DNA of 64,000 bases from Paenibacillus lemnae (GTDB lineage Bacteria; Bacillota; Bacilli; Paenibacillales; Paenibacillaceae): NCBI RefSeq assembly GCF_012933385.1, contig NZ_JABBPN010000001.1, forward strand, positions 186,001-250,000, read 5' to 3'. Every line of letters begins with the position of its first letter. Within the stretch, counting starts at the first letter, position 1. A program made the translations under genes and the position numbers. The notes beneath the pieces were generated by a model. The model did no database searches. It was not told where the DNA came from and worked only from the letters and a program-made list of their open reading frames with translations. Positions 41,447-51,528 of the stretch are shown here, piece after piece.

Positions 41447-43867
41447 TTAACGGCGGCTGGAGACAATAGCTTCCACCGGAACAGACTGTATAGGGTTTCC
41501 TACGTAGTCTGTCAGGCCAGACAAGATGATGTGAAGCTTCCCGCCTTGCCCATACATAGCCAATTTTTCTTTTCCTTCAGAGGTTAGTTCAATGTCAATG
41601 CTAATTCTTTTCGTAGTCAAAGGATTCGTGATATTAAAATCGATACCCTGAATTAATGATACTGGAAGGTCCTCACCATTGGGATTAAACTGTATGTCTG
41701 CATTCGCGCTTCCGTCGGGTAAATAGAGGAGCTCTTCGCTGTTCACCGTGATGATACCTAAATAATATTCATAAGTTGCCCTAGTTGCCGTCGGCCCTGT
41801 CAGGTCAAACTGGATAGGCAGCTCAATACTTCCGATTTCCTTGCCATACTGGAAAATCCTAAATCGAAGCTCAGCATCATAGTTTCCATGCCCGACTACT
41901 GCTGCAGGAGTAATAGTCACACCATTTGAGACTTTTGTAACCTCCATCGATCCATCTTTAGACTCGATTTCAACGTGACCAACTACCCGGTAATCTACTT
42001 TGACTTCAAACTCTTCTAAATTCGGATTATATTCCACGTATGCTGCTTTATTCGCCTGCTTTAACTGAATAAGATTCTTGATGTTACGTACGTGGTAGGA
42101 ATCTTCTGCAGCGTGGATAGCGGTGATCGTTACTTCATCCGGGTTTCCGTTCAACACAAAGGGTGTTGCATTCTTGGCCAGCGAGTATGTTATTGGCTCG
42201 AAAATATTCGTGGCGTTATACAGATTATAATATGTACTCTGAAGTTCTGTCTTAGGCGATTGCTCATTCTCCAGCACGTCTTTGGCATCTGCTATACTGT
42301 GTCCCAGTGTCTCTGTAATATCCGGCGGATATGGTACTGTGAGCTCTTCGATCTGAGCCAGCAGTTCCTCTGCATCTTCCAGTAAACCTGCTAGAGCTGA
42401 ACGCAGCTGCTCTTCATCAGGCTGCTGGAAAAGCACAGTCCCATATTCAACAAATTCGGGAGATTCTCGGCCTTCAAGGGTCCGAATTCGTTGATCATGC
42501 TGCGGAGAATTTTTATAGGAAACGTTTAAATCAAAAAGGGGCAATGAATATTCGAGCCTGATCCTCACGGAGCTGCCATTAATAGTTATCTGTTCAATAG
42601 GAAGATTAAGATTATTGTAGGCTTGAATTGAGATCAAATCCTTTGTTGGAACATAAAGAGGATCAAGCTCGTTATCATACTCATACTCATACTCCAGCGC
42701 AAGCGTCTTGTGATCCACCAGAATCAGCTTAGGAAGATGCATGGCATTTGCAGCAGATTCTACTTTAATGGTGCTTGACGGAGCAGAAACATTGCCTGCT
42801 GCATCCACGGCGTAAACTTTATAATCACCAGGCAGCAATCGGTTGGTGGGAAGCTCGGTTTCGGTATTGGCTGCCGAAATGGTCGCTTTGGCTGCTTCCT
42901 TAAGATTCCCTGCGATTTCTTCCAACGATGTACGTGCAGGCTGATTCAGCGATGAAGGCACGAGATAGACCGTACCGGCTTCAGAGCTTTTGACCTTGAC
43001 CGATGTTCCGATGCCCGTTATAGGCTGAGAGACTAGAGTAAGGGTAGGGGATGTCGTGTCTGGCTGCGGCTGTTCCGGATCGGTCGGCGGGTTCGGGTTC
43101 GGCGGGTTCGGTGCCGGTGGATTCGGGTTGCTTGGCTGGCTTGGCGTGCTCGGTGCAGGTGTGGATCCGCTTCCCGGTGTGGACGGCTGTGTCGGTTCGG
43201 GTTTTGGCTCTTCCTTTACCGGGGGAGTGTTTTGATTGTTCTCCAGCTCCTGCTTGGTTTCCAGGAAACGGCTGGCAACCAGAGCAACCGATTGACGGTC
43301 TGCACTGCCCAGCGGGTTAAACGTTCCGTTCGGGTTACCGGTAACCAAACCAAGTTCAACGGCGGCACCCACAGCGTCTTTGGCATAACCCGAGATCTGG
43401 CTAGCATCGGTAAAGCTCAGTTGGCTGCCCATACCTGCGGAATCAACCCCCAGAGAACGGACGAACAAGACGGCCATATCCTGACGTGACAGATTCTGTC
43501 CGAGCCCAAACCGACCGGAACCTTGTCCCTGAATCAAGCCGGCTTGTACGGCTGCTTCGACATAGCTGAAGGAATAATGCTCGGCCGGAACATCGTTGAA
43601 CGTGGGTCGGGATGGGGTGGAAGAGGTGTCCAGCTCCAGAGCTCTGGCCAAAATGATGGCAAAATCCTGTCTGGAGATTTTACTGGTTGGATCAAACTTC
43701 CCGTTTCCTTTTCCGTTGATGATGCCTTTCTCAACCAGCTCAAGAATGGCGTCCTTGGCATAAGAGCCTTCGATGTCCGTAAGATTTACGTCGGCATAGG
43801 CAGGAAACGTGCAGGCACTGAGCAGTGCTGCTGTCGTCATGACTTTCACGAATAATCTGGGTCTCAA
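41447..43867 (-). CDS. SLH-domain cell-surface protein with Pro-rich linker
   Basis: 806 aa from TTG 43867 (GAGGAT upstream). Signal peptide MRPRLFVKVMTTAALL...TFPAYA. Three N-terminal SLH motifs: ~26-75 (KDAILELVEKGIINGKGNGKFDPTSKISRQDFAIILARAL), ~85-140 (FNDVPAEHYSFSYVEAAVQAGLIQGQGSGRF) and ~150-205 (SFTDASQISGYAKDAVGAAVELGLVTGNPNGTFNP). A linker of ~70 residues rich in Pro/Asn follows (PSNPNPPAPNPPNPNPP), then an Ig-like segment (SPTLTLVSQPITGIGTSVKVKSSEAGTVYLV) and a long C-terminal region of unknown fold. SLH triplets bind pyruvylated wall polysaccharide, so this is displayed on the surface. Same direction as the propeller-FIMAH gene upstream, 190 bp apart with a terminator between. Confidence 0.85.
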   Translation of the reverse strand: MRPRLFVKVMTTAALLSACTFPAYADVNLTDIEGSYAKDAILELVEKGIINGKGNGKFDPTSKISRQDFAIILARALELDTSSTPSRPTFNDVPAEHYSFSYVEAAVQAGLIQGQGSGRFGLGQNLSRQDMAVLFVRSLGVDSAGMGSQLSFTDASQISGYAKDAVGAAVELGLVTGNPNGTFNPLGSADRQSVALVASRFLETKQELENNQNTPPVKEEPKPEPTQPSTPGSGSTPAPSTPSQPSNPNPPAPNPPNPNPPTDPEQPQPDTTSPTLTLVSQPITGIGTSVKVKSSEAGTVYLVPSSLNQPARTSLEEIAGNLKEAAKATISAANTETELPTNRLLPGDYKVYAVDAAGNVSAPSSTIKVESAANAMHLPKLILVDHKTLALEYEYEYDNELDPLYVPTKDLISIQAYNNLNLPIEQITINGSSVRIRLEYSLPLFDLNVSYKNSPQHDQRIRTLEGRESPEFVEYGTVLFQQPDEEQLRSALAGLLEDAEELLAQIEELTVPYPPDITETLGHSIADAKDVLENEQSPKTELQSTYYNLYNATNIFEPITYSLAKNATPFVLNGNPDEVTITAIHAAEDSYHVRNIKNLIQLKQANKAAYVEYNPNLEEFEVKVDYRVVGHVEIESKDGSMEVTKVSNGVTITPAAVVGHGNYDAELRFRIFQYGKEIGSIELPIQFDLTGPTATRATYEYYLGIITVNSEELLYLPDGSANADIQFNPNGEDLPVSLIQGIDFNITNPLTTKRISIDIELTSEGKEKLAMYGQGGKLHIILSGLTDYVGNPIQSVPVEAIVSSRR

Positions 43868-44002
43868 TGGAGATCCTCATTGAAATGATGGATTGGATGA
43901 ATTTTCCTATATCATATAATTCAAAGCTGTTTACAGGCAATAAGTTTTTTCGACAAAATGAAAATAGGATCAAAACCAAGAAAATAAGATCAAAAACACG
44001 AA

Positions 44003-44030
44003 AAAAAGAGAACGGCTAAAGCGCCGTTCC
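44003..44030 (-). terminator. Terminator of the propeller-FIMAH gene
   Basis: Minus strand stem GAACGGC / GCCGTTC with a short loop, followed by T7. Confidence 0.8.
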
Positions 44031-44058
44031 CTGTATGACCAGGCATCTCAATTACTCT

Positions 44059-47000
44059 TTACAGCTGAGCTGCCAGAGAAATCAGAATATCTGCATGTTC
44101 CTTTTGAATTTGGTTTCCGCTAAACGCCTTTACCTGGTTTGTGAATGCATTCAGCATATTTTCTTTCAGATGCATTTTGCCCTGCTGCTCTGCAGCCTGA
44201 GCATCTTCCAGCTTTTTATTCAAGATTCTTGCCTTTACACTGTCTCCTTCCAGGAACTGGTCCACAAGGCCTGACACACCGGAGTAGGAAACATGAATGG
44301 TAACCGTGGCTGTCACTTCGGACACGTTGCCTGCAAGATCTTCAGCCGTGACCGTCACATCCTGTGCAGCCAGCGTATAAGCAGGACCTTCCAGCAGCGG
44401 AGCTTCACATGGATTTGAAGAGAGACCTGACAATTGATCAGAAGCCTCACAGCCAATAGAGACGAACTCGTTCACTTCATATTCCGTCTTGCCGGTGATC
44501 TTCAGCTCAGGTCCGGTTTTATCAATCTTAACCTCCAGTGTTTGAGGTGTTTCCTGAACACCGGTTGCTCCTTCTGCACCGTAAGTGACGGTGGTCACGC
44601 CCTCTTGAGTAATGTTCAGCTCGGCAGAGGTGCCGGACACCGCCGTGCTTTCCAGCGTTTGGGCACCTTCAGCGGAATACATGATCGTTGCAGCGTCTGC
44701 CGCTTCAATCGATACGTTGACATCGCTGTTGTTCCACCCTTCACTGTTCGGCTGAGGATTAACCGTCGCTCTCGATACCGGAGCAGCTTCTTCTTTAATA
44801 TTGACGAAGAAATCATCATAATAAGCGGTTGCCATGTTGTAGCGGCTGGTTACGGCGATCAGCCGGGCATGTGTCGCATTCTCAGGCGCAGTTCCCGTAA
44901 GCTTCACCGTCTGCCATTGACCCAGTCTGGTTTCATCCAGATGCTTCTCCCAGGTCGTGATGGTGGCATTGTTTTCGTCATAGAATCGGAACATAAATCC
45001 AGGCTGACCGGATTCAATGTATACCTGCACACCGGCTTCCGTCTCCAAGCCGCCTTGGACCGGTATCTTGTCACTTTGCAGGGCTACAGAACCTGTGCGG
45101 ATCCGATCTACGGTTTTCAAGCTCTGGCTGCCCTTGTAAACTTTCTCGCTGCTGATGCTGTAGAAGGTGTCGGCACCCGCTGCGAAGAGAGGGCTCCATC
45201 CCGGAATCGAAGTGCCGGATCCTTCCTCAAAACCGCTGTTTGGGACCGGCTGCGGTGTGCCGGGTTCCTCCGGAATGTACTCGCCATCAATTTGGATGCG
45301 GTACAGAATCGTGTTCGTGGCGGAGTCTGTAAAATACAGATGTCCGTCCATACCCAGGTCGAATCTCGACGTATCAGCCAGTGTACGGAAATCCAGCGTT
45401 TCCGGATCGATGACCGTTAGCTTATTGTTGAACAGTACATAAAGCAGTCCATCTTCAGACCAGCGCATCGGGTGATGATGCCAGTACGTGTAATACAGTT
45501 TTGGATAGATTTTTTTGCTTTTTACAACTTCATACGTATCCGGGTCAATCGCGAAAATGTACTCATATGAAGCGCCCCAGATCAAACCGTCAGGTCCCAG
45601 GGAGAGGTCCCCGATAAAGATCGGCTTCTCAGTCATGCCTGGCAGGTTCAACGAGAACTCCGTAACTTTCTCTTCATTCTCTACATCCCAGACAAAAATT
45701 TTGGCTTCTTCTTCAACTGGCTCGGAACCCAGTCCGCCGCGAATGGTGGTAGAGCCGAACAGTTTTCCGTCTGTATAGGCAGTGCTCAATACACTTTGAT
45801 TCTCTACAATATTGCGGTGCACTTTCGTCTCGCCGGTAGAAGGATCATAGACGGTAACCGATCCGCCAAGTGCGCCATACCCGGAGATAGTCGAGATGAA
45901 CAGCTTGCCTTCTCCTTCGGACATATGAACCAGACGTTCCTGCTGGTTACCAAGAACGGACAGCTTCTTCGGATTTCCGTCACCCGGCTGTTTGGTCAGG
46001 TCATACTCGAACAGGGCACCTTCAGGGTAAACACCCATGTACACCTTATCGCCGATCGCATACACGCTGTCCGCCTGGCCAATGCTGAACGGCTGTGCCG
46101 TCATGGTGTTCAGATCCACAAGGGACGAACGCGCCTGCGATCCAGTCGTGATCAGCTGGGTCTCGGATACACTCTGCACGCGGTTTACAACACCCGGGAG
46201 TCCAGGAATGACCGGCGGCTTTACATGTACCTGTTTGGTTTCGATATTCAGCATAGCTACTCCGCCGTCATAGCGGACAGTTACCAGTGTTTTGCCCGGA
46301 AACTCCGGATCATCCAGCTCAATCCAGTCTGCGCCGCGGAATCCGCTGCCGTAGGTCATACCCGTTTCCTCGACAGCATAAGTCGTCAGATCAAATGTCT
46401 TCAGCTTCTGGTCAGACATATAGTAGAGCTTACCGTCCACGGAATCCGTCGCATGCAGACCTGTGACGTTCTGCAGCTCGACATCCAGCCAGGCTTCAGT
46501 CTGGGTGTCATAGATATATCCTTCGCCCGGAATACCGCTGCCGTCTGTGTAACGGGCAAACAGGTAGCGGTCATCAATCGTACTGAGATCGTATACCGTA
46601 TCCTCCTGCACCGTCAGCGATCCTGCGATATTGGTTTTTTCACCCGTTTCAAGATTGACCCGGACTATCTGCTTGTGGGCGGTTCCTGCGTAAACATTGC
46701 CGCCCTGGTATGCGATCGACCGGACGTATTCTTTGTCCTGTACACCGATCACACGCCCATAATCCCGGGTTTCCTGAGTAGCCGGATCATATTGAAATAC
46801 TTTGCCGTCCGGGTAGGTACCGACATAGACCCGGCCCTGCTCATCGGTTGTAATACTGTTAGGTACGGACTGCCCCTCAAACTGGGTAACCTGTACCGGT
46901 GTTTTGGTTTCCGGAGAGTATGCCCACAGGCGTGCCCCTCCGCCGTCAGCGGCCAGGAACAGTGTGCCGTCAGGAGCTACGGTATGCGCCCAGGAGCTCT

Positions 47001-47304
47001 CGGAAGGCCCGATCGGAATACTCCGCAGGAGCTTGTAATCTTCCAGGTCAATGACATTCAAATGTCCGGGCTTGCCTTTACTTGTAGCGTACATCACATA
47101 CGTGCCATCTTCTTTACCTACAGCTCCGTTAAATACAGCAACGGTATAATTATTAGGTACAAGCAGTTCTTCTGGAGTGCCAAAAACTTTTTGATCCAAT
47201 CGGCTGCCGTCGGCGGCAGCGGAAACGCTTCCAAAAGCAGATGCAATCATCATTAAAGTCAGGATGGTAATCAGGACTTTATGGCGGCGTGAACCTGGTT
47301 TCAT
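44059..47304 (-). CDS. Secreted beta-propeller protein with CBM-like, Ig-like and FIMAH domains
   Basis: 1081 aa. Signal peptide: RRHKVLITILTLMMIASAFGSVSA, cleavage near Ala-30. Residues ~40-650 are repeated four-stranded blades (NGAVGKEDGTYVMYATSKG, GTLFLAADGGGARLWAYS, GRVYVGTYPDGKVFQYDPAT, GLIWGASYEYIFAIDPDTYE), i.e. one or two beta-propellers. Residues ~680-830 resemble a galactose-binding CBM (PVPNSGFEEGSGTSIPGWSP). ~840-1005 hold Ig/bacterial-adhesin-like repeats ending AEDLAGNVSEVTATV. The last ~75 residues are a FIMAH domain (LVDQFLEGDSVKARILNKKLEDA). FIMAH domains mark large secreted Bacillales proteins. Probable role in binding or breaking down a polysaccharide; no catalytic motif is recognised. 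ATG 47304 with a CCAGGAGG RBS. Confidence 0.8.
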   Translation of the reverse strand: MKPGSRRHKVLITILTLMMIASAFGSVSAAADGSRLDQKVFGTPEELLVPNNYTVAVFNGAVGKEDGTYVMYATSKGKPGHLNVIDLEDYKLLRSIPIGPSESSWAHTVAPDGTLFLAADGGGARLWAYSPETKTPVQVTQFEGQSVPNSITTDEQGRVYVGTYPDGKVFQYDPATQETRDYGRVIGVQDKEYVRSIAYQGGNVYAGTAHKQIVRVNLETGEKTNIAGSLTVQEDTVYDLSTIDDRYLFARYTDGSGIPGEGYIYDTQTEAWLDVELQNVTGLHATDSVDGKLYYMSDQKLKTFDLTTYAVEETGMTYGSGFRGADWIELDDPEFPGKTLVTVRYDGGVAMLNIETKQVHVKPPVIPGLPGVVNRVQSVSETQLITTGSQARSSLVDLNTMTAQPFSIGQADSVYAIGDKVYMGVYPEGALFEYDLTKQPGDGNPKKLSVLGNQQERLVHMSEGEGKLFISTISGYGALGGSVTVYDPSTGETKVHRNIVENQSVLSTAYTDGKLFGSTTIRGGLGSEPVEEEAKIFVWDVENEEKVTEFSLNLPGMTEKPIFIGDLSLGPDGLIWGASYEYIFAIDPDTYEVVKSKKIYPKLYYTYWHHHPMRWSEDGLLYVLFNNKLTVIDPETLDFRTLADTSRFDLGMDGHLYFTDSATNTILYRIQIDGEYIPEEPGTPQPVPNSGFEEGSGTSIPGWSPLFAAGADTFYSISSEKVYKGSQSLKTVDRIRTGSVALQSDKIPVQGGLETEAGVQVYIESGQPGFMFRFYDENNATITTWEKHLDETRLGQWQTVKLTGTAPENATHARLIAVTSRYNMATAYYDDFFVNIKEEAAPVSRATVNPQPNSEGWNNSDVNVSIEAADAATIMYSAEGAQTLESTAVSGTSAELNITQEGVTTVTYGAEGATGVQETPQTLEVKIDKTGPELKITGKTEYEVNEFVSIGCEASDQLSGLSSNPCEAPLLEGPAYTLAAQDVTVTAEDLAGNVSEVTATVTIHVSYSGVSGLVDQFLEGDSVKARILNKKLEDAQAAEQQGKMHLKENMLNAFTNQVKAFSGNQIQKEHADILISLAAQL

Positions 47305-47577
47305 AAGGTACCTCCTGGTCTGTTTTCGATTTTTGACCTATTCTTAATAGGGAAGTGACATAACACAGCGCTTTTCTGCAAGTCCTCCTTTCTATAAGTT
47401 CCTGAAATGGGTAAATAGAACAAGACGTCATACGTTAGAGCTCAATCTTTCTTCTGGTATCTTTCTGGTTACTATATTAAGAAGTTTAGGCAGCTATGTC
47501 AAAGGACTTTTGGCTTAATTTGGATTATTGGTATCCACATGGTTCATATAATAGATCGTATGGAGGTGACAAGGGTT

Positions 47578-50292
47578 ATGAAACACTTCCCTGAAGGGAT
47601 AACATTCCGCTATTCCTGGCGGTCCTATCAACAGCGGATCCTGGATCAACTGGATGATCATTTATCCAACCGTCATCTGCATCTTGTGGCACCTCCAGGC
47701 TCTGGCAAAACCGTGCTCGGGCTTGAGGTCATGCTCAGATTAAATCGTCCTGCGTTCATCATTGCGCCAACGCTTACGATCAAGAACCAGTGGGCTGACC
47801 GGTTCCGGGAGCTTTTTCTTCAAACCGGACAGCTGCCGGAGTGGGTGTCCACGGACATCAAAAATCCTGCTTTTGTGACGGTAACCACATATCAGGCACT
47901 TCACAGTCTATACAAAACAGCGGAACAGCCGGAGACAGATACGGAACTGGAGCTTACGCGGGAGACTGAAGAAGAAGATTCAGGCAATATGCTGGATGAA
48001 GAGGCAGTAAACGGGACAAGGGAAGCCCGCCGGATTCAGGAGAGCATTCGTTCGATGTCCTTTCAGACCCTGATCCTGGATGAAGCGCATCATCTGCGCT
48101 CTTCCTGGTGGAAGAGCGCCATGGCGTTCCGGGCTGAACTGCAGAATCCTGCTATTGTTGCGCTGACGGCTACGCCGCCATACGATGTGCACCAGGGAGA
48201 GTGGCAGCGTTATATGGAGCTGTGCGGGCCAATCGATGCCGAGATCAGCGTACCGGAGCTGGTGCGGGAGTCCGAGCTGTGTCCTCATCAGGATTATATC
48301 TGTCTGTCACTGCCGAATCAGGAAGAATTCGAGCCGCTGCGGGTATTTCGTCAACAGACAGGGACGCTGCGGCAGGAGCTGCTCCAGGATGAACAGCTAA
48401 AAAAAGCCATTGAAGAGCATCCGTGGATTGGCAGGACGGAGACCCACACAGAAGACATACTCACAAACCCTTCTTATTACTCCAGCATGGTCATTTATTT
48501 GAAGGCAGCGGCCTACCCGGCCTGGGAGCAGGCGGCCGCTGTCCTGGGCGTGAGCGGATCGGAAGTGCCCGAACTGACAGACGAGTGGCTGGAAGAGCTG
48601 CTGACCGGGCTGCTGTACCGTGATGAGGAAGCAGATCAACGTCACCATGCGTATTTTGACGCCCTTCGCCGAAGGTTAAGAGGAATAGGAGCGGCAGAGA
48701 AGAAAAAGGTGTATCTGCGATCCACACCGCAGTTTGATAAAATGCTGATTCAAAGTGCATCCAAACTGCGCAGCATTCGGGACATCGTATCTTTTGAGCA
48801 CAGTAACCTGAAAGAAGAATTAAGGATGGTCATTCTCACGGACTACATCCGCAAAGAATCGTTTCCAGACGCCACAGGAAAGACTAAGCCGCTCACCCGG
48901 CTGGGTGTTGTGCCGATCTTTGAGACGCTCAGACAAGGTTTGCCGGAAGAGATGCCCCTGGCGATCCTGACCGGTTCGCTGGCAGTTTTTCCAAGGGACT
49001 GTGGAGCATTGATGGAGGAGGCCGCAGCAAGAAGAGGACTCTCTCTGGAGTACAAGCCGCTGCCTTTTGATGATCGCTATGTCAGTCTGGATATCCGCGA
49101 TTCCAACCGGTCTGGACTGGTAGCGGTCATGACAGAGGTCTTTGCCCAAGGGGGGTTCCGGGTTATGGTGGGGACCGCTGCGCTGCTGGGCGAAGGGTGG
49201 GATGCTCCATGCATTAATTCTCTAATCATGGCTTCCTATGTGGGATCGTTTATGCTGTCCAATCAGATGAGAGGCCGGGCTATCCGTACACAAAAAGAAA
49301 ATCAGGACAAAACCGCCGCAATCTGGCATCTGGCTTGTGTCGATACGGTTCTGCCGGAAGGAGGACGGGATCTGGAGATGCTGAGCCGGCGATTCCGCGC
49401 ACTGGTTGGTCTGGCTGTGGACCGTAACACGATTGAAACCGGGATGCGCCGGATGAATATTCTGCAGGACCGCTATGAGCACCGGGATATTGAGTCTCTG
49501 AATCAGGAAACCTTTCTCCGGGCGTGTGAACGCCACAGGCTGAGCCAGCGCTGGATCGATGCCATCGCTCTGCATGACCATATGACAGAAGAACTGGCGT
49601 CAGATGGTGAACGGGTGCCAAGACCGCTGTATATGCAGCATACGATCCGGGGCTTGATCTATGCAGGGATTGTGGCCTTAATATTAACCGCTATAGAGAT
49701 GTTTGTAAGTCCAGGAATGATCTATGGTGATATGCCCATTTTGATGAAGCTGGCTGTTTCTCTGATTGTGGGCCTGATTGCTGGAGCAGGACCTCTGTAC
49801 AAGGGTATTCGGCTCTATATGAAGCATCAATCGCTGGAGTCGAGTATGGCAGAAGCGGGGCAGGTGGTGTATGAAACGCTGTATGGCATGAAGCTGCTTA
49901 CACCCAAGCCCCACAAGCACCGTCTGCAGGCTTCTATGGAGGCGGGGATGGTCGTGTGCCGGATGGAGGGAGGAAGTACTCAGGAACAGCTCCTCTTTCT
50001 GGACTCCCTGCAGCAGCTGGTGGCTCCTATCAACAATCCGCGCTATCTGATTTACCGGGAATCACGTGCCGGCCTGCTCACAAGAAGGGATTATTATGCT
50101 GTGCCTGAAGCCATCGACCGCCGCAAGGAGGATGCCGAACGCTTTTATGCGCTTTGGATCCAGCGAATCGGTCCTGCAGAACTGATCTATACGCGGACCA
50201 CCGAGGGCCGGAAGATGCTTCTTACCGCAAGACTGAAGGCTATGTCGGCTTCTTTTGTACCGAAATCAGAGCGGATCAGCGCGTGGAGGTAA
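47578..50292 (+). CDS. DEAH-box SF2 helicase with two C-terminal membrane helices
   Basis: 904 aa from ATG 47578, eight nt after GGAGGTGA; the ATG at 47539 has no RBS. Motif I APPGSGKT (Lys44), motif II DEAH (168-171), motif III LTATPP. The helicase C domain has VGTAALLGEGWDAPCINSLI and motif VI QMRGRAIR. A ~45-residue acidic insert (ELELTRETEEEDS) lies before motif II. Residues ~693-712 and ~724-746 are hydrophobic (IYAGIVALILTAIEMFV, LAVSLIVGLIAGAGPLY), predicting membrane anchoring with both large ends on the same side. A C-terminal ~150-residue domain follows. No nuclease, methylase or other defence partner is adjacent. Function unknown beyond nucleic-acid-dependent ATPase. Confidence 0.8.
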   Translation: MKHFPEGITFRYSWRSYQQRILDQLDDHLSNRHLHLVAPPGSGKTVLGLEVMLRLNRPAFIIAPTLTIKNQWADRFRELFLQTGQLPEWVSTDIKNPAFVTVTTYQALHSLYKTAEQPETDTELELTRETEEEDSGNMLDEEAVNGTREARRIQESIRSMSFQTLILDEAHHLRSSWWKSAMAFRAELQNPAIVALTATPPYDVHQGEWQRYMELCGPIDAEISVPELVRESELCPHQDYICLSLPNQEEFEPLRVFRQQTGTLRQELLQDEQLKKAIEEHPWIGRTETHTEDILTNPSYYSSMVIYLKAAAYPAWEQAAAVLGVSGSEVPELTDEWLEELLTGLLYRDEEADQRHHAYFDALRRRLRGIGAAEKKKVYLRSTPQFDKMLIQSASKLRSIRDIVSFEHSNLKEELRMVILTDYIRKESFPDATGKTKPLTRLGVVPIFETLRQGLPEEMPLAILTGSLAVFPRDCGALMEEAAARRGLSLEYKPLPFDDRYVSLDIRDSNRSGLVAVMTEVFAQGGFRVMVGTAALLGEGWDAPCINSLIMASYVGSFMLSNQMRGRAIRTQKENQDKTAAIWHLACVDTVLPEGGRDLEMLSRRFRALVGLAVDRNTIETGMRRMNILQDRYEHRDIESLNQETFLRACERHRLSQRWIDAIALHDHMTEELASDGERVPRPLYMQHTIRGLIYAGIVALILTAIEMFVSPGMIYGDMPILMKLAVSLIVGLIAGAGPLYKGIRLYMKHQSLESSMAEAGQVVYETLYGMKLLTPKPHKHRLQASMEAGMVVCRMEGGSTQEQLLFLDSLQQLVAPINNPRYLIYRESRAGLLTRRDYYAVPEAIDRRKEDAERFYALWIQRIGPAELIYTRTTEGRKMLLTARLKAMSASFVPKSERISAWR

Positions 50293-50394
50293 TTCGCCAG
50301 TTTGTACGTCATGCAGCATCGTGCTATCTTAGAGGATGGAAGGCAGGCCGCAAAGGGTCTGCCCAGCATCCCAAATTTTCGGAGGTGTACACAT

Positions 50395-51411
50395 ATGAAA
50401 GCGCTTTTTATTGGAGGAACAGGCACGATCAGCTCGGCGATCACCCGCTCGCTGCTGGAGCAGAACTGCGAGCTGTATCTGCTGAACCGGGGAAACCGGA
50501 ATGACGAGCTGCCGGAGGGAGCACATCTGCTGACCGGTGATATCCACGATGAGAAAGCCGTGGCCGACCTGATTCGGGATCTCGATTTTGATGTAGTCTG
50601 CGATTTTATTGCTTTTCATCCATCTGATCTTGAGCGGGACTTCCGTCTCTTTCATGGCAAAACGAAGCAGTTTATATTTATCAGCTCGGCCTCGGCGTAT
50701 CAGACCCCGCTGTCCCATTACCAGATTACCGAGGGTACGCCGCTGTCCAATCCATATTGGGAGTATTCCCGCAACAAAATCGCCTGTGAAGAGTATCTGA
50801 TGACCCAGTATCGGGAACAGGGCTTTCCGGTTACGATTGTCAGACCCAGCCACACCTACGGTGAACGTTCTATACCACTGGGCGTACATGGCAGCAAAGG
50901 AAGCTGGCAGGTGGCCAAGCGGATGCTGGAAAACAAGCCGGTGATTATCCACGGGGATGGGACCTCATTGTGGACTATGACACATAACCGGGATTTTGCC
51001 CAAGGCTTTATCGGGCTGATGGGCAATATTCATGCGATCGGTGAAGCGGTGCATATTACATCGGACGAGAGTGTGACCTGGAATCAGATTTACGAGATCA
51101 TCGCCGATGCGCTGGGCGTTAAGCTGAATGCAGTACACGTGTCCTCCGAGTTTCTGGATGCCTGCAGCCAAGAGGATTTCCGCGGATCACTGCTCGGTGA
51201 CAAGGCCAACACGGTTGTCTTCGATAACAGCAAGCTGAAAAGACTGGTGCCCGGATTTACAGCGACAACGCGTCTGGATCAGGGAATCAAGGAAACGGTG
51301 CAGCATATATTGGCACATCCGGAGCTGCAGCAGGAAGATGCGGAGTTCGACGCCTGGTGCGACCAGATCATCAGTGCACTGAACGCTGCCGCACAGACGT
51401 TTCAGAGATAA
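50395..51411 (+). CDS. NAD-dependent epimerase/SDR family protein
   Basis: 338 aa from ATG 50395 after GGAGGTG; upstream in-frame codons lack an RBS. Extended SDR: ALFIGGTGTISSAITRSLLEQ (an atypical GxGxxS variant of the usual GxxGxxG), a YxxxK-like site in NPYWEYSRNKIACEEYL, and HTYGERSIP. C-terminal DQGIKETVQHILAHPELQQEDAEFDAWCDQII. Similar to nucleoside-diphosphate-sugar epimerase or mRNA-binding-type SDRs of Bacillales; substrate unknown. Overlaps no neighbour; a terminator follows. Confidence 0.82.
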   Translation: MKALFIGGTGTISSAITRSLLEQNCELYLLNRGNRNDELPEGAHLLTGDIHDEKAVADLIRDLDFDVVCDFIAFHPSDLERDFRLFHGKTKQFIFISSASAYQTPLSHYQITEGTPLSNPYWEYSRNKIACEEYLMTQYREQGFPVTIVRPSHTYGERSIPLGVHGSKGSWQVAKRMLENKPVIIHGDGTSLWTMTHNRDFAQGFIGLMGNIHAIGEAVHITSDESVTWNQIYEIIADALGVKLNAVHVSSEFLDACSQEDFRGSLLGDKANTVVFDNSKLKRLVPGFTATTRLDQGIKETVQHILAHPELQQEDAEFDAWCDQIISALNAAAQTFQR

Positions 51412-51445
51412 GGCGAGAAATCAATTATATAAAATATGCAAATAT

Positions 51446-51493
51446 AAAGACATGGCGCCAGCAGGGATGATTCCCATGGCTCCATGTCTTTTA
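51446..51493 (+). terminator. Terminator between the SDR gene and the GltS-type gene
   Basis: Stem AAAGACATGG / CCATGTCTTT with an inner GCCA...TGGC and T-rich end; usable in both directions by converging genes. Confidence 0.75.
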
Positions 51494-51528
51494 CTGTGTT
51501 CCAGCAGTCTATCGCCGCCTTGACCAGA

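Noticed and set aside
45796..47256. 486-codon plus-strand open frame opposite the propeller-FIMAH gene
   Set aside because: It is antisense to a gene with a clear signal peptide, repeats and FIMAH domain; the product has no recognisable motif and no RBS.
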